From Chrysomallon squamiferum (taxonomy: Eukaryota; Mollusca; Gastropoda; Neomphalida; Peltospiridae), in the NCBI GenBank assembly GCA_012295275.1, contig CM022671.1, positions 4,205,565 to 4,269,564 of the forward strand: a stretch of DNA of 64,000 nucleotides. Reading direction: 5' to 3'. This document shows positions 11,934 to 64,000 of the stretch, piece by piece; position 1 is the first letter of the stretch; the number at the start of each line of letters is the position of its first letter. Made by a program: the position numbers and the translations under genes. The notes under the pieces are model-generated. The model was not told the DNA's origin and searched no databases. It saw only the letters and a program-made list of their open reading frames with translations.

Positions 11934-14559
11934 TTTTTTTTTTTTCTATGCTTTTTTCACTTTAGTTACTGACCACTAATCATAATTATCATTATGGTAC
12001 AAAATATTTAACAAAGTATAATAACTATAATAAAACAATGATTATGAATTATAAAATATAAGTTTCAATTACAGAGATAGTTATGTTAAAACTAATACAA
12101 AACTTTGCTATATAACTAATATATGTTTTTGGAAACTAACAAAATAAAAATATAAAACAAAAATATGTGATTAGGCTTTATTTTAACTAGATAATATTTC
12201 TTTTTGGAAAGCAGTATATGAAGTGATAATATTTTCCAAAAAGTTTACAACAATTTATCTCTGAATTAAAAAAATTATCAAACCTAAATTATTTATAAAC
12301 TAAATCTGTTTGTAAAAATTATACTTATAAATAATATATTATAAATAAACATATGCATAGTATAATAAATACTAGATAGATACATTTTTAATGATAAAGT
12401 AATTTGTTCCTTTAATGCTATTCCTTTATTTTGGCATATTAATTGAGAAAAATCTAAATTTCAATGTTTTATTTAAACCAAATTTAACAGTCACAATTAT
12501 TGTGCTATTTAAAACTAATTAAATGCAAAAGCATAATCAATGTAATAACATGTCACTGTCTCCTTAATGCTAAATTTATTTTGGCACGAAAACAGCAAAA
12601 CATAATTTAAAATTTCTGAAAATTAGAAATTTTGATATCGTACCTTTGAAATCAAATTTTCAAAATAATATGAAAAAAATCCAAAGAAAAAAATTAACAA
12701 TTCGAATCATTGATGCTAATTTAAAACTAACATAATCATTTTAATGGATATTTAGTAAATAAATAAACATGCTACAGTTTTTTGGTCATGTGTGCCAAGA
12801 GTTACAAAAGATATTCTTCAGACCACTGAGAAATTTTCAGTGATGCCATATCAAAATAATTATTTGTTAAGTGAGACCCTTATTGGATCTGTCCAGTAAA
12901 AAGATTGTAGCTTATTTCTGTGGTTAGTTCACTGCTCTCATGCAGTGATAGATATTTACTCTTTTTCATGTGTATGTCTCTAAAACAAACCACATCATAA
13001 TTCAAAGAAACTGCTGTTTTCTTCTAACATCAAATATCCACACAGAACCAACCAGAAACCCAGCTCATAAAATCTACAATTATTATGATTAAACAGCTAA
13101 TGTTAAATAACTAAATAAATAACACACACATGGCTGATATCAAAAACAAAACATAATATACAGTCTTTATTAAATAGCATGTATTACAAAATCAAATGTG
13201 TATTATCTAATAAATGAGGCCTATTTTACACAAATAAACATATTAAATAATAAATACAGTCTATATTGAATAATTAAACATTATAACACAGGGCATACAG
13301 TATTATTAAGTAAACATGAAATATGTTTGGAAATATCACAGACTCAAGGGACTCTTATGTATTAAAAGCAGTCAACAGGTATAAAAAAGGTGAATATATA
13401 AATATACAATGCTGCAGTGACTAAACATTTGATTTGGTATTTGTAAATATTTGCCGGTGAAATATCACAATATGGTGAAAATAAAGAGAATCTTATAAAA
13501 CTGTACATTAATACTGAATAAAAATCTGGACGGAAAATTTCGATACTTTCATGTAAAAAGAACAGCAGTGAAAAAACTCATGAATGGGCAAAAATATTTT
13601 ACATGAAGAAAAACTCATAAATAATCAGTCAACAATGGTCAACAATCATCACTGATGTAAAGATTAAACACTGTACAGTGTTCATACTTTTGGTAAATGA
13701 AAAATTACAAAATTCTAACTTAATGAGAAACTAATGGATCTGAATCAATTACTTAAAATTTTATTATTTTATTTTTATATTTTAAAAAATTTATTACAAG
13801 TAAATAGTAATTATTCTAAATAAAGCAATCAAATTTAAAAAAATATGTACTTTTTAATTTTTTTGTACTTACAAAATGTCAAGTCTTAAAACGAGTCAAC
13901 ATCATTTATTTTATTTAAAAGTTGATATTTTCTTTGCATTGATATTTAAAATCAAATAAATGTCATTGTGAATGGAAAAATTTCAATACTTTTTGGTAAT
14001 AACAGCAGAATAAAATATATAAATACTAGATTATTAATGGAAAATAACAAAAACTTAAAAGCTTACAAATTAAAAAAAAAAAAAAAAAAAAAGGTTATTT
14101 AAATGATTATCAAGTGGAAAATTTCAGTTCTTTGTTGTAAAGTAACAGCAGTAAAAGCCTCACACATTAATAAATAATTACTAATGAATTAACTTTGTTT
14201 TAATTCTTTGATAATGAATAATTATAATAATTTTTAAAAATCAGTAAATCGTTGTGAATAATTCATTAATTAGTGAATAAAATTATGCATAAAACTTATT
14301 AAATATAAAAATATAGAGTGAATTCTATATTGGATTTCAATAATTTATTTTTCTTTTCATTGTTTTTCCATCTTTTTCCTCAGACATTTCAGTAATTCAA
14401 AGTAAAATTACCAGAACATTTCAATGTTATAAACAGATTGTATTAGACTGCTTTGTTATTCATTTCAATTATTTCAATTAATTTTTATTCTATATATATA
14501 TATACACACACATACAAAATGAAATACATTAAATAACAATAATTCTACTTCCTGCATTA

Positions 14560-15136
14560 AATGTTAATGTCCTGTTTTTTACATTAGATGATTGTTTAGA
14601 TTTTTTTCTTTATATGTAAGTAACAAGGTTTTTTTTTTTGCAGTACTTATAAAAGTCTATTTTTCTATACTAAATTATCAGTCCATATTCTTGCATTATT
14701 ATTTTATCAAATATTCATATTTGGTTGTCTAATTCTCTGCATTCTATATAATAATCCATTTCCTACATTAAATAATAATAGTCCATATTCCTGTATTGTT
14801 TTAACATCCAGTTTCTTGCATTACACGTAATTATCTGTTTTTCTATAATAAAAATAATAAAAATAATCCAAATGTCATATTTTATGCTATTGTCTAACTG
14901 TTTGCATTACATACAACAGTCCATTTCTCAACATTAAGAAACAACATTCCAGATTCTTTCATTAAATGTAACAGTTCCATGTTTCACTTTCTACATTAAG
15001 TTATTGTCCTATATTTTCTTGGATTTAAACATAATAGTTGAGTTTCTTGCATTCAAACATAATAATTGAGTTTCTTTGATTTAAACATAACAGTCAAATT
15101 TCTTGGATTCAAACATAATTCTATATTTTCTTGGAT

Positions 15137-15160
<24 letters not shown>
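14560..15160. repeat. degenerate ~30-35 bp minisatellite overlapping the FN3-gene stop codon
   Basis: Repeated motif of the form TTTCTTGGATTCAAACATAATAGTCAAG, clearest from about 15010 to 15160, with increasingly diverged copies (TTCTTGCATTAAAT...GTCC) leftward to about 14560. The last copies include the TGA of the large gene and its final KKLDYYV codons. Confidence 0.7.
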
Positions 15161-59981
<44,821 letters not shown>

Positions 59982-62100
59982 CTGAAATAAAACAATACAT
60001 TTATTAAATTATTTTTTAGAATTATTATTAATATAATATTTTGATGTAATTTTAAATAAATAAAAAAAAAAAAAAAACATTTTGCTATCATAATAATAAT
60101 AATTTGAAATATTATAATAAAATTCTATTATTAATTTTAAATTTAAAAAATTGAATGAAAAAATGAGAATGATAAAATTTTATTTTTTTTGTGACTGGTT
60201 TCTTCAGTAGCTCTAGAGAATTAATTAAATGACTGAAAAAAAAATATATATAAGAAAAACTAAAATATTTGTTAAAATTAAATTTGTTACAACAGTTTTA
60301 TAATTATTTTATTTCATTTCTCAACATGTTATGTTGAAATTTAAGTATATTTTAAAGATTTTAATTTTTACAAAATAGTTGTTATCCTTGGTTTTTTATT
60401 TTGTAATTAAAACAAAAATTTTTTAAAATTATGCTTTATTTTTGCTATTATTTAATGAGAAATATTTTGTTTGTAAGGTATTTGTTTGTTATTTTTTCAT
60501 TTTTTTTAATTTATTTAATAAATGAGAATGTTAATTGGATCATTTCTTGAAAACATCAAATTATGAAAACCACACAGTTTCTCACAATTTTATTTTTTAT
60601 ACAGTTATTTCAAGCAGCTAATTTAATTTTAATATACTTTTTTTCAAAACATTCAAATTGTTAGACAAAAAATTATTAACTATTTTAAACTTATAGCAGT
60701 ATTGGAAAATATTCCCATTTCTACATCTGAACAACAAAATTTTTAAAAATTCTTTTATGTAACTATCTTGAAAAATAACTGTTTTAATCAATGTTTTAAT
60801 ATATAGTTGCTTTTCTAACAGTTTTATTTCTACTTATGGCAACAAAATTAAAAACTTCTCCAAATAGTTTTCTACATCACTTCTAATTAACAAAATGTGT
60901 AATATTAAAAGTGTTAATTGCTTGTAAATAAAATATCCAGTTCTAACTCATAACTGAATCATTAGCAGTTATTGTTCTGTCAAACTAAAAACTCTGATGC
61001 TAAAAAACAATTGTGTTTCTGATAATTTTAATAACTAAACATCTGTTTAGTCTTTAATTGTATCTGCAAAATTAAAAATTCTACTTTGTTAAGTAACAGC
61101 TCTAAAAAGTGGTATAAAATCCAGTTCTAAGTGATGCTGTGTTTCTTTGATATTTATGAGATAAGCTTGTAAAATTAACAATTTCAACACTAAATGATGT
61201 TACAAACTCTATTGCATGTACTAAACAATAACTATTTTGTTAATGATTTTTATATCTACATTGTATTTGTCAACACAAAATAAAAATATTCCAAACTAAA
61301 CAATAACTTTAATAGTTTGGTTTCTAATTATATCTGAAAGTTTCAAAAAAGCAAAACAAAATAAAACTCTAAAAGTTTTAACTCTCTTTTACATCTATGA
61401 AATCCTGAATACATTTTTTTAACAACTTCTTTTCCTTTCATTTTTAATAAATAAATAAATAAATTATTATTATTATTATTATAAAAAGTGAATTTAAATA
61501 ACTTTCAACTGGAATTATATTAACTGAAAAGGATGTCAGCCTTCTGTTTCAAAATACAAATGTCTGCCATACAGAGATGGGTGCTGGGAAGACTTAATGA
61601 AATATGATGACTGGTGCTAAAAGAATCATTTGGATAGAAATCATAAGTAAATAACAATAAATCAGCACAATATTACATCAGCTACTGGAGGGGTAGAGAG
61701 TAATAATTAGAAGTCTGAAACAAGGGGAATTTTGAAGCAGTCTTTGCAATATATTATATTCATAGACAGATTTTACCTTATTGGTAAAATTATCTCACAT
61801 AATGTCTTATACTGTAAGACACTCAAGCTGTTGGCTGATAGTTGAAAACATGGACAGGTATGGCACAGACAGCAGCTAACAGTTTGGAATGGGAAAAATA
61901 CATGTGTCCTGCACATTATTACAGAAATATGATGCTAAATGGTTCCAGTCTATCAAACATCATAAGTTTCTCACAGTAATTATGTTTGAAATACATCAGC
62001 TGTATATACATCTTTACCATGTAAATATCATTCCACTGCCTTAACAGTACAGCACACCAAATAAAATATGGTGTTTGGGTTGCTATAAATGCATATGTGA

Positions 62101-62225
62101 TTATTATTATTATTATTATTATTATATTATTATTATTATTATTATTACTATTATCATTATCATTACTATCATCATCATCATCATCATCATCATTATTATT
62201 GTCATCATCATCATCATCATTATTG
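62101..62225. repeat. (ATT)n/(ATC)n microsatellite
   Basis: ATT units followed by ATC/CAT units with single-base variants. Confidence 0.95.
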
Positions 62226-62564
62226 TTTGGTGTCTGGAAGTGGGCCAGTCTGTATGTATATACATTTCATTACAGTTACATGGTCTAACCAAATTACATT
62301 CCATATCTAATTGTTTGATACATATCATTTTAAAATGTATTAAATATATACTAGTTAAATATACTTGTTTGATGTCCTCTTGTAACATTGATATATGTAG
62401 CATGTGTTAGTATCATTCAATTTCATTATTTTGTAATATGTATGATTTTTAATACATTTAATTAATACATGTAACATCAATATACATAAATAATTTTTAG
62501 GTGACACCAGTTTAATGAAGATATTTACTATTAATTTTTATGCTAACATTAGTAATTATATCTC

Positions 62565-62573
<9 letters not shown>

Positions 62574-62616
<43 letters not shown>
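62574..62616. repeat. (AC)n microsatellite
   Basis: About twenty perfect AC units. Confidence 0.97.
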
Positions 62617-62619
<3 letters not shown>

Positions 62620-63792
62620 TGGAAAGACTTATTTGGGACTTTTCTTTCTGTTTGAAAGTTATTTCAGTTTTGAGAATCTGTAATAGTAACATGTTTAAGT
62701 CTTTGTTAGAAGAATGAGAATGAAGAATCTTCATTGGCCACAGCACACAGTCATTATGCAAACATCAGCATTGTCATGTGGATAGTTATTAACCATTTAA
62801 ACTTGACCTTTATTTATGAAAAAAAACAGATAAATATCAATGCTCTTATTATTACTGTTATTATTGTTGTTTCTACTGTTGTTTATTTATATTATTATTA
62901 TTATTATTAATCTAATTCCATTCAATTCAGTTGCATTGTATTGTATACTTTTCCATGTTTATTTATTTATTTATTTATTTTTTCATAAAATTAATCTAAA
63001 TTAATCTAAACATACACACAAACAAACAAAAAAAAATTAAAAATTAAATAATAAAAAAATAAATTAAAATTAAAAATATAAAATAAATAAATAAAATAAA
63101 ATATTCCAGAAATAATATTTCTTTCGAAAAAATTATTAATAAATATAACAGATAACATTTGAAAGATGAATTGATCAAAAGTTTCTTATTTAAAACAAAT
63201 AATATAAACTCAATTATCATAAAATGTTTAGAATAAAGAAACTTAACATTTTTGAAGTTTACAAATTTTTATATAATTTTTAATGACTTATAAAATGAAA
63301 TGAAAAATAAAAAGATCCAAAAATAAACAACAAAAACAATTATTAGTTTGTACCTTAATGATAATAAACAAAAACATAAAATTATAAAGAAATTAACACA
63401 GTAAGGACAGAATTTCAGTTTCAGAAAAAGAGGAGTTTATTTACTAGAAAAATAATTGCAAATAATGAAATGGGTTCAATTAATTTAACTGCATTAATAT
63501 TAGCTTTATAAAATAAATATGTCTTTAATTTTCTTTTTTATATATGATAAAATTTAACTTTAGAACATATTAAAATAATTATTATCACTATTTCCTGGGT
63601 TATATTCCACATGACAAGGTAATATAAATACCAGCTGATTCAAAACCAAAAAAAGAGAGAAAGCTTAAATGATTAGCAAGCATCGTAGAGCTGCAGTGTA
63701 AATTAAACTCACGTAGATTTTTACAGTTTGCTGAAAATTGTCACATGCAGTGTAGTGAGCATAATGTGATCAGTGGAAATAACATGAAAATA

Positions 63793-63801
63793 ATAATAAA
63801 A

Positions 63802-63866
<65 letters not shown>
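63793..63866. repeat. (AAT)n microsatellite, ~24 units
   Basis: Near-perfect AAT run at the right end of the window. Confidence 0.95.
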
Positions 63867-63869
<3 letters not shown>

Positions 63870-64000
63870 TAAAAATAATTATAATAATAAAAATAAATAA
63901 ACAAACCATTAGTGAAACTAAATATTAAAATAAAATACAAAAATATAAAAACAGTAATGATAAATAAATAAATAGACAAAAAATAAACAAAAAATACAGT

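Larger units (their letters stand above)
8260..15136. other. intergenic region and 3' flank of the FN3 gene
   Basis: No coding exon is supportable on either strand. Contents: AT-rich unique sequence, a hAT-like terminus at about 10375, (GA)n, (TG)n and (AC)n at 10533-10770, (ATT)n at about 11880-11932, a degenerate dispersed motif at 13528, 13972 and 14113, and a degenerate minisatellite at about 14560-15160 running into the stop codon of the FN3 gene. The 3'UTR of the FN3 gene must lie in the right part, but I cannot fix its end. Confidence 0.6.
59982..64000 (-). other. upstream intron of the FN3 gene to the window edge
   Basis: No further exon is visible. Content: a degenerate ~70-80 bp repeat at about 60300-61400 (motifs like AAACAATAACTATTTTG and TTTCTACATCT), a less AT-rich stretch at 61500-62080, trinucleotide tracts at 62103-62225 and about 62885-62910, (AC)n at 62574-62616, (AAAT)n-like sequence near 63000-63100 and (AAT)n at 63793-63866. 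The B1 exon begins in phase 1, so an upstream exon is required beyond 64000. Confidence 0.6.

Overview
This is a 64 kb window of a very AT-rich animal genome. It is dense in simple repeats, mainly (AAT)n, (AAAT)n, (AC)n, (GA)n and (GATA)n. It also carries minisatellites of 20-60 bp and a single N at 21867, so it comes from a draft assembly. Genes have many short exons of about 60-350 nt with GT-AG introns, and both recognised genes lie on the minus strand. A PEST-type tyrosine phosphatase and a giant fibronectin type III (FN3) protein point to a metazoan. A lophotrochozoan such as a mollusc is my guess from overall texture, and the sequence does not prove it.

Layout. (1) 507-7420, minus: a PTPN12/18/22-like non-receptor protein tyrosine phosphatase. 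Eleven exons with consistent phases give 515 codons; the C-terminal end lies beyond the left edge. (2) 7421-15136: the phosphatase promoter region, one very short open frame at 8194-8259, a hAT-like transposon end at about 10375, simple repeats, and the 3' flank of the next gene. (3) 15137-59981, minus: one very large gene read as 43 exons (B1-B43), about 3,890 codons in the window, with its 5' end beyond the right edge. (4) 59982-64000: intron or upstream sequence of that gene with no exon that I can see.

Reading order of the large protein: a chitobiase/'Fn3-associated'-like beta domain (B1-B3); two FN3 domains (B4-B7); about 1,600 residues of charged, disordered sequence (B7-B13), including a 2.5 kb exon of Lys/Glu repeats, a 1.3 kb Ser/Arg/acidic exon and a 12-nt microexon; about fourteen FN3 domains (B14-B37); a thioredoxin-like domain with a CxxS site (B37-B42); and a basic Ser/Arg-rich tail (B43). 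I do not recognise a named gene with this architecture.

Main points of interest. The FN3 + chitobiase-like + thioredoxin-like architecture is unusual. Exons B7-B12 are all symmetric phase 1-1 exons and could act as cassettes. Five tandem arrays start at or next to exon edges of this gene: three at splice acceptors, one at a donor and one at the stop codon. Four of its 43 exons are off by exactly one nucleotide, mostly at short homopolymers, which looks like consensus error and would break automatic gene models. The phosphatase has WAD instead of WPD in its acid loop and three YVNx motifs in its tail.
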